Assembly: GCA_021824575.1 (NCBI GenBank)
Contig: JAKAKJ010000012.1
Location: forward strand, 1 to 62,679
Direction: 5' to 3'
DNA length: 62,679 bases
Origin: Chloroflexota bacterium
Lineage (GTDB): Bacteria; Chloroflexota; Anaerolineae; Anaerolineales; Villigracilaceae
The translations under genes and the position numbers were made by a program. The notes beneath the pieces are model-generated. The model was given only the letters and a program-made list of their open reading frames with translations. It did no database searches and was not told where the DNA came from. Positions 18,028 through 27,314 of this stretch are shown here, piece after piece; position 1 is the stretch's first letter, and each line of letters begins with the position of its first letter.

Positions 18028-19443
18028 TTGGTAGACCAACATCCAGTGACCCATTTTATTAATCAACCGATTCGCCAAAACATTTCTACCGCGCTGACCT
18101 TCGCGGCGCGCATCGCGTTTGCATTCACAGTTGTTCTCATCCCCGTCCGATATCGGTTCATTCTGCTGAAACAATCCATTCCACCAGTCTATGCCGATTA
18201 CACCAATCTCTTGCTGTTCATTGCAGATATCTTCATGCTGGCAACGTTGGCATTGTGGGGAGTTTCGTTCTTATTCTCGCCGCATAAAATAACATCCGGC
18301 CCGCGCCACGTCTGGATTCCGCTCGTTGGCTTGACTGCGGCTGGCTGGATTTCAGTCATAACCAGCTTCAATCAATTACTTTCGATCTACCATTCAATTC
18401 GATTGATTGCATTATTTGCATTTTATCTTTTTGTCGTCAACGAAATCCATTCGGCCAATTGGGTGATCATCCCGGTTGGATTGCAGGCTGTCACTGAAGC
18501 AGTCGTTGCGATTGCCCAATTCATCGCCCAGCGTTCGGTGGACTTGCAGCGATTCGGCGAGCTTGTTCTCGATCCTGCCTGGGCAGGGATCAGTATCGTT
18601 GTCGCCAATGGAATCCGTTTGCTGCGTGCCTACGGCTTGAGCGATCATCCCAACATCCTCGGCGGCTGTCTTGCCTTCGCCTTGTTGATTCTACTGGCAG
18701 CGTATTTTCGTCAATCCAAACGCGCAACAGCATTGATCTTTTTTCTTCCCGCGCTTCCGGCTTTGCTCGTTACATTTTCGCGTTCCGCATGGTTGGCATT
18801 TTTCGCCGGCGCAGCCTTCATCGTTCCTGCCGAAATGATCTATCGCGGCAAAAAGACCATTCGACATTTGTTATGGCTTACATTGATAAGCATCATCCTC
18901 CTCGCACCGTTCATCCTTGCGTATGCACGCTTCTTTGGCGTGCGCTTTGGTGCGGGCGACTCGTTCAACACGCCGACCGTGGAACAACAATCCCTCGGCG
19001 AACGCGTTCTGCTCATCAATTACGCGGCTCCGATTTTTTTACAGCATCCGCTGACAGGCATTGGCCTCGGCGTCTCACCGCTGGCATTCAAAAGTTATTA
19101 CCCGCATTTTCCGGTCGCGTATGAGCCGCCGCATTTTGCATTGTTCGACGCCGCCCTCGAAACCGGCGCTCTCGGTGCGGTCTTTTATCTCCTGTTGATC
19201 ATTTTGCCATTTGTAATATTTTTCAAACAGCGCCAACCATTATTATCAAGTCCATGGACCGTTGCCGCCGCGGCATTGTGGGTCGCCGTGACCGTTGTTG
19301 GTTTCTTCGATTACTACACCTGGATGTTGGTCGCCGGAAGATTGTGGTTGTATTTGGCATTGGGATTATGGGCCATTGCGTTGGACAAAATTCCGCATCC
19401 AGCGCGGACCCAAAACGGCTCGCCGTTTAAGGAATTGATTTGA
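18028..19443 (+). CDS. O-antigen ligase/polymerase-like membrane protein (Wzy/WaaL family)
   Basis: 471 residues, mostly hydrophobic with about ten to twelve membrane segments and one large loop after GVRFGAGDSFNTPTVEQQSLGER. The segment LLRAYGLSDHPNILGGCLAFALL and the loop arginines and histidine (HPLTGIGLGVSP) match the Wzy_C/O-antigen ligase family. It joins or polymerises lipid-linked glycan on the outer face of the membrane. A TTG start is proposed. The gene heads a seven-gene plus-strand operon in which most junctions overlap. Confidence 0.85.
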   Translation: MVDQHPVTHFINQPIRQNISTALTFAARIAFAFTVVLIPVRYRFILLKQSIPPVYADYTNLLLFIADIFMLATLALWGVSFLFSPHKITSGPRHVWIPLVGLTAAGWISVITSFNQLLSIYHSIRLIALFAFYLFVVNEIHSANWVIIPVGLQAVTEAVVAIAQFIAQRSVDLQRFGELVLDPAWAGISIVVANGIRLLRAYGLSDHPNILGGCLAFALLILLAAYFRQSKRATALIFFLPALPALLVTFSRSAWLAFFAGAAFIVPAEMIYRGKKTIRHLLWLTLISIILLAPFILAYARFFGVRFGAGDSFNTPTVEQQSLGERVLLINYAAPIFLQHPLTGIGLGVSPLAFKSYYPHFPVAYEPPHFALFDAALETGALGAVFYLLLIILPFVIFFKQRQPLLSSPWTVAAAALWVAVTVVGFFDYYTWMLVAGRLWLYLALGLWAIALDKIPHPARTQNGSPFKELI

Positions 19444-20414
19444 CTCTCGAACTGACTCTCCGTCTCTCCTCGCCTCGGATAACTTCTCTCGAACGAGCCA
19501 TCCTCGAAACGCTGGCTTACTCCGACGTGTTCGATTATCCGTTGCGCCTCGATGAATTGCATCGCTATCTGACCGCGCCTGCAACACCGGATGAATTGAC
19601 TGCCGCGTTATTGCACTTGAACGGCATCATTGGAACACAAGCCAGTTATTATTTTTTGGCAGGCCGCGACGGAATTATCAAATTGCGGCAAGAACGAGAA
19701 CTCATTTCTTATCCCATGTCTCGACGCGCTATTCGTTATGGACGAATCCTTGGCATGTTGCCTTTCATCCGCATGATTGGATTGACCGGCTCGTTAGCCG
19801 TCCGCAACTGTGACGAGACTGGTGATTTGGATTACATGATCGTCGCCGCACATGGCCGCGTGTGGACAGCGCGCGCCTTTGCATTGCTCTTCAATCGCCT
19901 GACAAAATTAGCGGGCAATGTACTTTGCCCGAATCTGATTGTTTCTGAGTATGCACTTGAATGGCAGCAAAAAGATTTATATTCCGCGCGGGAACTCTGC
20001 CAGATGATCCCAATTACCGGCATGGATATTTATACGCGTCTGCGTCAAGCCAATGCGTGGACAAAAGAATTTCTTCCGAACGCCGATGATAGGCCGTTTG
20101 ACGTCAAGGGCAATCACGCCACAGCAAATAAAATGTTTGAAATTCCATTACGCGGCAAGCTTGGAAACCGCATTGAAGCTTGGGAAATGAATCGAAAAAT
20201 TGCGCGCTTCACGCGTCAAAATGGGTTTGGTGCAGAGACAACTTTCAACGCCAATATCTGTCAGGGCAACTTTGATCATCACGGCTCACAGACGCGTCAA
20301 TTGTTTCAACAGCGTTTGGCAGAACTTGGAATCGAGAACTCTTTTCAAGAATGTCATCCTGAGCGCAGCGACATCGTACTCGAAAAGCAAGGGCCTCAGG
20401 TTTGCAAACCATGA
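19440..20414 (+). CDS. nucleotidyltransferase-fold protein of the glycan operon
   Basis: 324 residues. A polymerase-beta-like nucleotidyltransferase signature is visible near residues 117-135: GLTGSLAVRNCDETGDLDYMI, where GS and the D-x-D are the expected metal-binding elements. An N-terminal helical part (about 15-60) may be a winged helix. The TTG start overlaps the stop codon of the ligase-like gene (TTGA). The last 25 residues (CHPERSDIVLEKQG) look derived from a dispersed repeat rather than from the family. Target of any nucleotidyl transfer is unknown. Confidence 0.6.
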   Translation: MTLELTLRLSSPRITSLERAILETLAYSDVFDYPLRLDELHRYLTAPATPDELTAALLHLNGIIGTQASYYFLAGRDGIIKLRQERELISYPMSRRAIRYGRILGMLPFIRMIGLTGSLAVRNCDETGDLDYMIVAAHGRVWTARAFALLFNRLTKLAGNVLCPNLIVSEYALEWQQKDLYSARELCQMIPITGMDIYTRLRQANAWTKEFLPNADDRPFDVKGNHATANKMFEIPLRGKLGNRIEAWEMNRKIARFTRQNGFGAETTFNANICQGNFDHHGSQTRQLFQQRLAELGIENSFQECHPERSDIVLEKQGPQVCKP

Positions 20415-21907
20415 GCCAAATTTTATTAGGCCAGTCTTATTACCTGCGATTCGATCCAAAACTTTGGGAAGCCATGCAGCCATATCCACCGCTGGGCACA
20501 TTGTACGCGGCAGGTTACCTGCGCCAGCATGGATATGATGTTGCGCTCTTCGATGCAATGCTGGCTGAGTCTGAAAAAGAATGGGCAGACGCGCTGGATA
20601 AAGAACATCCGATATTTGCCATTCTTTACGAAGATAACTTCAATTATCTTTCCAAAATGTGCCTCATGCGGATGCGCCAGGCCGCGTTCACGATGATTGA
20701 CATGGCGAAGGTGCGCGGGTGCACAGTCATCTTGTGCGGCGCCGACGCGACCGATCATGCCGAGTCTTATCTCGCTCGCGGCGCGGACTTCATCCTGCTC
20801 GGCGAGGGCGAAGAGACGCTCATCGAATTGCTGGATCAGTTGTTGGCGGGGGAAGATGCGGATCAAATCGTTGGTCTTGTATCACGAAAAACAAAAAACG
20901 CAAAACGCCGCGCTGATATTTCCGATCTTGATTCACTTCCATTTCCCGCGTGGGATTTGGTTGACATCGAAAAGTATCGTTCGATCTGGATGAAACGTCA
21001 CGGATATTTTTCGATGAGCATGGTCACGACGCGCGGCTGTCCGTTTCATTGCAATTGGTGCGCCAAGCCAATTTGGGGACAGCGCTATCATTCGCGTTCG
21101 CCGGAAAATGTCGCGGCAGAAATGAAGTGGCTGAAGGAAAGATATCATCCCGATCATGTTTGGTTCGCCGACGATATTTTCGGATTGAAGCCCGGCTGGC
21201 TGCCGCGCTTTGCGGAAGCAGTCAACTCACAAAATGCAAATATTCCATTCAAAGCATTAAGCCGCGCCGATTTGTTGACACGTGATGGCGAAGTGGAATC
21301 ATTACGCGCCGCGGGCGCACAGACGATTTGGATGGGTGCGGAATCCGGCTCGCAAAAGATTCTCGACGCGATGGACAAAGGCACGCGCGTTGATCAAATT
21401 CGCGAAGCCGCGCGGCGGCTAAAAGCCGTGCACATTCGGGTTGGATTCTTTTTGCAGTTTGGTTATCCCGGCGAGACGCGTGAAGACATCGAGAAAACAA
21501 TTCAACTGGTGCGCGATTGCGATCCCGATGATATCGGCATTTCGGTTTCCTATCCAATGCCCGGCACAAAATTTTACGAAGCCGTGCGCGAACAACTCGG
21601 CGAAAAACAAAACTGGCAGGATTCAGATGATCTTGCCATGTTGTATCACGGCCCGTTTTCGACGGTGTTCTATCACAAGTTATACAGCGCAGTGCATAAG
21701 GAATTTCGCGCACGCAAAGCATGGAGGAAATTAATGTCCGCGCCAAATTTGAAAACCGCCGCGCGGTTTGCATATAATCTGATCACCTTGCCGCTGGCTC
21801 GCGTGCAACTTAATGTAATCGCTAAACAATCGAATCCAACTTTATCCGAACTGCCGCACATGCAGCGCGAAGCCGCAGCCGCACCCAGCCCGCAAGAGGC
21901 GCAATGA
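20411..21907 (+). CDS. radical SAM enzyme with B12-binding-type N-terminus
   Basis: About 498 residues from the ATG at 20411, which overlaps the previous stop codon (ATGA). Residues 1-150 resemble a cobalamin-binding Rossmann domain (PYPPLGTLYAAGYLRQHGY, then LCGADATDH and ILLGEGEETL), without an obvious DxHxxG motif. The radical SAM core has the cluster motif CPFHCNWC (CX3CX2C) near 210 and GAESGSQKILDAMDKGT downstream. Such enzymes (BchE/PhpK-like group) do methylations or rearrangements. The operon suggests action on a sugar or lipid precursor. Substrate not known. Confidence 0.87.
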   Translation: MSQILLGQSYYLRFDPKLWEAMQPYPPLGTLYAAGYLRQHGYDVALFDAMLAESEKEWADALDKEHPIFAILYEDNFNYLSKMCLMRMRQAAFTMIDMAKVRGCTVILCGADATDHAESYLARGADFILLGEGEETLIELLDQLLAGEDADQIVGLVSRKTKNAKRRADISDLDSLPFPAWDLVDIEKYRSIWMKRHGYFSMSMVTTRGCPFHCNWCAKPIWGQRYHSRSPENVAAEMKWLKERYHPDHVWFADDIFGLKPGWLPRFAEAVNSQNANIPFKALSRADLLTRDGEVESLRAAGAQTIWMGAESGSQKILDAMDKGTRVDQIREAARRLKAVHIRVGFFLQFGYPGETREDIEKTIQLVRDCDPDDIGISVSYPMPGTKFYEAVREQLGEKQNWQDSDDLAMLYHGPFSTVFYHKLYSAVHKEFRARKAWRKLMSAPNLKTAARFAYNLITLPLARVQLNVIAKQSNPTLSELPHMQREAAAAPSPQEAQ

Positions 21908-22719
21908 ATCAAATGCCGCAAACCGATGCCATTGCAGAAGCCTTCTCGCGTACCGCCGCGAAATATGATTCTTTTGCAAGCGATCATCCACATCTCACGC
22001 GCATTCGGGACAAAGTTTACGATCACGTCACGCGTTTGATTCCGCGCGGCGTGCGGATTCTCGAACTCAACGCAGGCACGGGAACCGATGCGGCTGCATT
22101 GGTGCAGCGCGGCTATCGCATCCACGCCACGGATATTGCGCCGGGAATGTTGAATCGTTTACAAAACAAAGTGGAAGAGCTGAAACTTCAGGATCGAATC
22201 ACAGTTGAAGAGCGTTCGTTTCTCTCTTTGGATAACGTGCCGGGCGCGCCTTTCGACGCGGTTTTCTCCAACCTTGGCGGACTCAACTGCATCCCAAATC
22301 TGACGCCGGTGATTCGACAACTGCCAAAGATTCTGAAGCCGGGCGGATTGATCATCTGGGTATTGATGCCGCGCGTTTGTCTGTGGGAAATGGCGGAGGT
22401 CTTCCGCGGAAATTTTCGATTGGCTTTCCGACGATTTGCGCGTCGCGGCGCCCGCGCCAATCTTGAAGGATTGCATTTCGATGTTTATTATTTTTCACCG
22501 CACGAAGCATTGAGTTGGTTTGGCAAAGATTTCGATTTGATCGCGCTCGAAGGATTATCCGTGCTGACGCCGACTGCGGAAAGCAGGAATTTCGCCAAAC
22601 AATTCAGCCGCCTCTATAAAATCTTGAGTTGGCTTGATGATAGAGTATCTCCTCATTGGCCGTGGTATGGCTGGGGAGATTTTTATATTCTGTCCATGCG
22701 TTATAACCCGAAACGATGA
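21904..22719 (+). CDS. class I SAM-dependent methyltransferase
   Basis: 271 residues with SAM motif I ILELNAGTGTDAAALVQRG near 48, motif II acid ATDIAPGML and the post-II FSNLGGLNCI segment. It starts with ATGA overlapping the stop codon of the radical SAM gene and overlaps the flippase gene by 4 bases. Typical ubiE/type-11 length and layout. Probably modifies an intermediate of the glycan made by this operon. Confidence 0.87.
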   Translation: MNQMPQTDAIAEAFSRTAAKYDSFASDHPHLTRIRDKVYDHVTRLIPRGVRILELNAGTGTDAAALVQRGYRIHATDIAPGMLNRLQNKVEELKLQDRITVEERSFLSLDNVPGAPFDAVFSNLGGLNCIPNLTPVIRQLPKILKPGGLIIWVLMPRVCLWEMAEVFRGNFRLAFRRFARRGARANLEGLHFDVYYFSPHEALSWFGKDFDLIALEGLSVLTPTAESRNFAKQFSRLYKILSWLDDRVSPHWPWYGWGDFYILSMRYNPKR

Positions 22720-23984
22720 TGAACCCGCAAATCCAGCTCGGCAAAAACGCGTTATGGATGATTCTCTCCCGCTTCGGGGCACAGGGATTGACGATTGTAT
22801 TTACCATCGCCCTCGCACGCAGACTCGGAAGCGCGGGGTTTGGAGAATACGCATTCATTGCGGCCATCCTTTTCGTCGCCAACACGCTGACCACTTTCGG
22901 CACGGATATGCTTCTTATCCGCGAAATTGCCGCGCAGGATAATCTCTCGCGCTTGTCCGCCGCGCTCGTTGTACAGCTGATGCTTTCCAGCATATTCATC
23001 ATCGCAATTTGGCTGACCGGCTCATCCATTCCGAATCAGAATCCTGAAACCGTCATGGCGCTGAAAATCTACAGTTTGGCGCTGATTCCGTTGGCATTCT
23101 TCACAGTTTTCACAACAGCTTTGCGCGGAAAACAAAACATGGACATGTATGCGTTATTGAGCCTTGTGGTTTCCGGGCTGCAAGTGGCTGCCGCATTCCT
23201 TTCAAAGATCAGCCTTATCGAACTTACAATTGTTCTCGTTGTGATTCAAACCATCGCGGCCGCTGTCGCTGGATTTATTTGTTTGACAACAATTCCAAAT
23301 TTTGCAGGGGCCTGGCGTGAACCCTTTTCAAATGTATTTCTTTTGGTCAGGGAAGCCGCACCGATTGCATGGATCGCTTTGCTTGGAATGCTCTATCAAC
23401 GATTGAGCATTACCATGCTTTCGACCATGCGCGGCCCAACCGATACCGGCATATTTTCCGCTGCGGCACGGATGGTGGAAGCATCCAAAGGAATCCACAT
23501 CGCGGTTTTCGCCGCGTTGTATCCGGCGATGGCATTCGCACAGACTGATCTTGCAAACCAAAACCGTTGGATACAAGCTTTCAAACTTTCATGGAAGATG
23601 CTGATTGCGGCTGCAATCGCGAGTGCTCTGATCTTGTCCATTTTCTCTGCGCCGCTGACCGCGCTGTTTTATGGAAGTCAATTCAATGTGTCAGCGGGCA
23701 TCCTTGGAATCCTGGCGTGGATACTGATTCCGTTTACGATCAATACCTATCTCACACTTTCATTTTTTGCCGCGAACAAGGAGCGCCTTGTCGTACGCGC
23801 GTTGACGGCGAGTCTGCTTGGGTTGTTGATTCTGAATCTTTGGTTGATTCCGCTCAAAGGTCCGGAAGGAGCCGCATGGAGCGCTTTGCTGGCGGAGTGC
23901 ATTCAGTCGGCGATCTTGACGGCAAGCGCGGTCGCACAGATCCGCATCCACGGAGAAGCACATGAGCTTTCCAAATTATTCTGA
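22716..23984 (+). CDS. Wzx-like polysaccharide flippase
   Basis: 422 residues with about twelve hydrophobic segments. It opens with LGKNALWMILSRFGAQGLTIVFTIALARRLGSAGFGEYAF, split here by the usual amphipathic helix, which is the hallmark of the MATE-like Wzx group. It would move undecaprenyl-linked glycan across the membrane for the ligase-like protein encoded at the head of the operon. The gene overlaps both neighbours (4 and 23 bases). Confidence 0.88.
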   Translation: MMNPQIQLGKNALWMILSRFGAQGLTIVFTIALARRLGSAGFGEYAFIAAILFVANTLTTFGTDMLLIREIAAQDNLSRLSAALVVQLMLSSIFIIAIWLTGSSIPNQNPETVMALKIYSLALIPLAFFTVFTTALRGKQNMDMYALLSLVVSGLQVAAAFLSKISLIELTIVLVVIQTIAAAVAGFICLTTIPNFAGAWREPFSNVFLLVREAAPIAWIALLGMLYQRLSITMLSTMRGPTDTGIFSAAARMVEASKGIHIAVFAALYPAMAFAQTDLANQNRWIQAFKLSWKMLIAAAIASALILSIFSAPLTALFYGSQFNVSAGILGILAWILIPFTINTYLTLSFFAANKERLVVRALTASLLGLLILNLWLIPLKGPEGAAWSALLAECIQSAILTASAVAQIRIHGEAHELSKLF

Positions 23985-24732
23985 CAAGTACCAATCCGAA
24001 TCGTTGTTGAAAGCGGAGGACATCGTTGCGTATCGCAGTCGGCTTGGGCGCGCTTTAAAAGTCCAGCCCGAAGCCGCGCTATTTTGTCTTGAGCGCGGAC
24101 TCCCACATCGAATGCGCTGGCGTATTCCAGTGGAGCGCGCCGGCGCGATGAATGCGGATGTGTATGCGGTGAAAAAAACAAAAGGCAAGGTGGTGGTGCT
24201 GACCAGTTTCGGAGGCGGCTCGCCAATGGTGGTTGAACTGGCTGAAGAACTCGCGGTGATGGGCGTGCGCCGGATGATGCTGATGACATGGGGAGGAACA
24301 TTGCAGGCAGAACTGAAGCCCGGCGACATCGTTGTATGTGATCGGGCAATTCGCGATGAAGGCGCATCCCATCATTATTTGCCGCACACAAAACATGTTC
24401 AAGCAGATGCCGGGCTCGTCAACGAATGGGCCGAGGCGATTCGGATGCGCGGTTCGAACTGCAGGATCGGCACAACATGGACGACCGACGCGCCATATCG
24501 CGAGACGCGCGAGGAAATATTGCAATATCAATCTGAAGGTGTAAAAACCGTCGAATTGGAATCGGCGGGTTTATTCACAGTCGGTCGGGTGCGCGGCCTT
24601 CCAACGGCATCGGCCGTTGTCGCAATGGACAGTCTTGCGACTCTGAAATGGAAAGCCCCCGAAAGGCTCGACAATATCATGCGTTCGCTTGAAATCGTTT
24701 ATTCTGCCGCGATAGATGTCTTGAACAAATAA
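23962..24732 (+). CDS. nucleoside phosphorylase (uridine phosphorylase-like)
   Basis: 256 residues of the PNP/UDP-1 superfamily: LTSFGGGSPMVVELAEELAVMG, then MTWGGTLQAELKPGDIVVC, the DEGASHHYLP base-site region and the VELESAGLFTVGR segment, where the E-x-E/ME ribose-binding acid lies. It would split a nucleoside with phosphate, giving ribose-1-phosphate. Its place inside a glycan operon, with the flippase overlapping by 23 bases and a methyltransferase overlapping by 1 base, is unusual. It may act on a nucleotide-sugar-derived nucleoside or on a nucleoside-like pathway intermediate. GGAG precedes the ATG. Confidence 0.85.
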   Translation: MSFPNYSDKYQSESLLKAEDIVAYRSRLGRALKVQPEAALFCLERGLPHRMRWRIPVERAGAMNADVYAVKKTKGKVVVLTSFGGGSPMVVELAEELAVMGVRRMMLMTWGGTLQAELKPGDIVVCDRAIRDEGASHHYLPHTKHVQADAGLVNEWAEAIRMRGSNCRIGTTWTTDAPYRETREEILQYQSEGVKTVELESAGLFTVGRVRGLPTASAVVAMDSLATLKWKAPERLDNIMRSLEIVYSAAIDVLNK

Positions 24733-25655
24733 TGCTGACGCTTGCGTGCCCAAAGTGCGGCGAATCGCTCGACGATGAAAATGCCACCACAAAAAAATGT
24801 CAGAAAGATGGGCTGACGTTTCATCAAGTGGATGGCATCTGGCGGATGCTGCTGCCGGAGCGCGAAGAATATTTTTCCCGTTTCATCCGGGATTATGAAA
24901 CGGTCCGCCGCCTCGAGGGACGCGGCTCACGCAATAAAGCATATTACACCAACCTGCCTTACCGCGATCTAAGTGGACAAATGTCCGCGGATTGGCGCAT
25001 CCGTGCCAAAAGCTTCGACGCGTTTCTCAAACACGTTATTTTTCCCATGGAAGAGCAGAACAAACGCCCTTTGCAGATTCTGGATTTGGGCGCGGGCAGC
25101 GGATGGCTGTCCAACCGCTTGGCTTTGCGCGGCCACCAAGTCGCCGCCGTTGATTTGACGATAAACAACTTCGATGGACTCGGCTGTTATCGTTGTTATG
25201 ATTCCAGGTTTCTGCCCGTCAAGGCGGAGTTTGATCACTTGCCATTTCTTGAACATTCGGCAGATTTGATTCTGTTCAACGCATCGTTTCATTATTCGAT
25301 CAATATCGAACAGACATTGAAAGAAACTTTGCGGGTTTTAGATTCATCCGGCTCACTCGTCATCCTCGACTCGCCGATTTATCACAAAGCATCCAGCGGC
25401 GCACAGATGGTTTCCGAGCGCGAGGCACAGTTCAAAAAACAATATGGCTTTGCTTCAGACAACCTGCCAAGTGAAAACTATTTGACGTATGCGCGTTTGG
25501 ACAAACTCGCCAACAAGCTGTGTCTTGACTGGAAAATCATTACGCCATTTTATGGCCCGCACTGGTCAGCGCGCCCGTTGATTGCAGGACTTCTCCGTCG
25601 GCGTGAACCAGCAAAATTCCATGTGATTGTTGGAAACAGAAAATCGTCAAAATAA
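24732..25655 (+). CDS. SAM methyltransferase with N-terminal zinc-ribbon domain
   Basis: 307 residues. Residues 1-45 form a Trm112-like ribbon (CPKCGESL, then CQKDGLTFHQVDGIW). The methyltransferase core has motif I ILDLGAGSGWLSNRLALRG near 117 and AAVDL. The start shares one base with the previous stop codon (TAATG). It closes the glycan operon. A related design with the ribbon at the opposite end occurs at 46321-47262. Confidence 0.85.
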   Translation: MLTLACPKCGESLDDENATTKKCQKDGLTFHQVDGIWRMLLPEREEYFSRFIRDYETVRRLEGRGSRNKAYYTNLPYRDLSGQMSADWRIRAKSFDAFLKHVIFPMEEQNKRPLQILDLGAGSGWLSNRLALRGHQVAAVDLTINNFDGLGCYRCYDSRFLPVKAEFDHLPFLEHSADLILFNASFHYSINIEQTLKETLRVLDSSGSLVILDSPIYHKASSGAQMVSEREAQFKKQYGFASDNLPSENYLTYARLDKLANKLCLDWKIITPFYGPHWSARPLIAGLLRRREPAKFHVIVGNRKSSK

Positions 25656-25693
25656 CCGGCTGAATTTTGAACAGGGAATGCTCAAAGTTATAC

Positions 25694-25804
25694 GTCATTG
25701 CGAGCGCTTTTTGCAAAGCAATCCCCCTGCTTGATAGGTAATTTCACTTCTAAATGGAGTGGAGATTGCTTCGTTGAGGAAAACGCCCTCCTCGCAACGG
25801 CGTG
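25694..25804. repeat. dispersed inverted-repeat element, copy 1
   Basis: It begins GTCATTGCGAG and ends CTCGCAACG, with internal GCAAAGCAATC and GGAGATTGCTTCG that pair with each other. The same architecture occurs at 28039, 34502 and 51734. Non-coding, between convergent genes. Confidence 0.7.
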
Positions 25805-25838
25805 AGAAAAGGGATTTTGTTTTTCAAACGCCAGTGAT

Positions 25839-27314
25839 TTAGAGACTCGCGGCTGGCAATTTCACTTTGACTTTTGTGCCGCTTTCCGGTTGACTCTCGA
25901 TCTCAATCATCCCGCCCTGTCCCTCAACCAAAGCACTCGCAATCGGCAAGCCTAGGCCAAAACCCTGAACATTTGATTCCGTCTCGCCGCGATAAAATCG
26001 ATCAAACACATGATTGAGTTTGTCTGATGAGAGTCCCGGTCCTTTGTCGCTAACACAAATCAAAATCTGGTTTCCATCGGCTTTTGCTGAAACCGTGATT
26101 TCTTCCGTTGTGTATTTGATAGCGTTATCCAGCAAAATCAAAATGACTTGTTTGAGTGCGTCCCGGTCACCGACGACAGATACATCCTGAACATCTTCAA
26201 CGATCTCGCGCCGACGGTCCAATTGCTGAGCCTGTTTGCAGGCCTCATCAATCACTGCATGAACTGAAATTGTCTCACGCGTCAAACTTTGACCCGCGTC
26301 AGCGCGCGCAAGAATCAGCAGATTATTGACCAATCGAATCAAACGGTCGCTTTCATCCACAACATCCGTCAACACATCCGACTGTTCAGCGGCAGGCATC
26401 GGAGGCTCATGCCGCAACAACTCCAGGTTGCCGCGGATGGTTGTCAGCGGCGTGCGCAATTCGTGCGAAACGTCCGCCACAAAATCGCGCTGCATTTTCA
26501 AGGCGCGATTCACGCCTTGATAAGCATCCTGCAAACGCGCCAGCATTGAGTTGAATGTGCTTGCCAGTTGTCCAATTTCATCGTTCGGGCCTTTGTAATT
26601 TACGCGTCGTGAAAAATCACTTTCGTTGCCGATCACCTGCGCCGTTTGCGTGATGTGATGAATCGGATTCAAAGTAATACCCGAAAGGAACCAACCAATG
26701 CCAAACGCGACCAAAATCGTCAACAGACCAGCAATGATCAATGTGCGACTCAATGCGGCCAGCGATTGATCGCGTTGAGCAAGCGATTGCGCGACCTGAA
26801 CGATAAAGGTCACGTTGCCTTGATAGATCACCGGAATGTCATAGATCAACAAAGGATCGCTTGTTTTGGAAGATGTCTCCCACCAAACCTGTTTATTCTT
26901 TAACGTTTGAAGTCCATCCGCGCTGAGCGGCAAAGCCTGACCGGTGTTATCCTGCTCCTGCCCCGCGAACGGACTGGCGACCAGCTTGCCATTTGGATCC
27001 AGCACGCGCACGATGACGCGCTCGCGCAGTTGATTGAACGCTTGATCGCCAGAAAGTGTTTCGATTGGAACCGGCGGCGGCCCCGGCGGCCTCGGAGGCG
27101 GATTAGGATTGGGATTCAAATAGTTGTTCAGAATAGATTGGGCAAGCCGGTTCCCATTTTGAATCAAGCTGGCTTGAAGAGCGTTCATCGTTTGCTGTGC
27201 CTGAATCGTGTAAAGCGCAGCGCCGAAGATGATCAATGTCAGTGCGAGGATGGCGCTATATAGCAAAGTCAAACGCAATCGAATCGACATTATGGTTTGG
27301 TATCTCAGAACCAT
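25839..27314 (-). CDS. membrane sensor histidine kinase (OmpR-partner type)
   Basis: 491 residues: first membrane segment about 15-35, an exported sensor region of about 150 residues with a Pro-rich run (NPNPNPPPRPPGPPP), second membrane segment near 190-215, HAMP, HisKA with DVSHELRTPLTTIRGN, and ATPase boxes (DNAIKYT, VSDKGPGLS, GFGLGLPIA). The start overlaps the stop codon of its regulator gene (TAATG); a second in-frame ATG 24 bases downstream has no ribosome binding site. Stimulus unknown. Confidence 0.93.
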   Translation of the reverse strand: MVLRYQTIMSIRLRLTLLYSAILALTLIIFGAALYTIQAQQTMNALQASLIQNGNRLAQSILNNYLNPNPNPPPRPPGPPPVPIETLSGDQAFNQLRERVIVRVLDPNGKLVASPFAGQEQDNTGQALPLSADGLQTLKNKQVWWETSSKTSDPLLIYDIPVIYQGNVTFIVQVAQSLAQRDQSLAALSRTLIIAGLLTILVAFGIGWFLSGITLNPIHHITQTAQVIGNESDFSRRVNYKGPNDEIGQLASTFNSMLARLQDAYQGVNRALKMQRDFVADVSHELRTPLTTIRGNLELLRHEPPMPAAEQSDVLTDVVDESDRLIRLVNNLLILARADAGQSLTRETISVHAVIDEACKQAQQLDRRREIVEDVQDVSVVGDRDALKQVILILLDNAIKYTTEEITVSAKADGNQILICVSDKGPGLSSDKLNHVFDRFYRGETESNVQGFGLGLPIASALVEGQGGMIEIESQPESGTKVKVKLPAASL

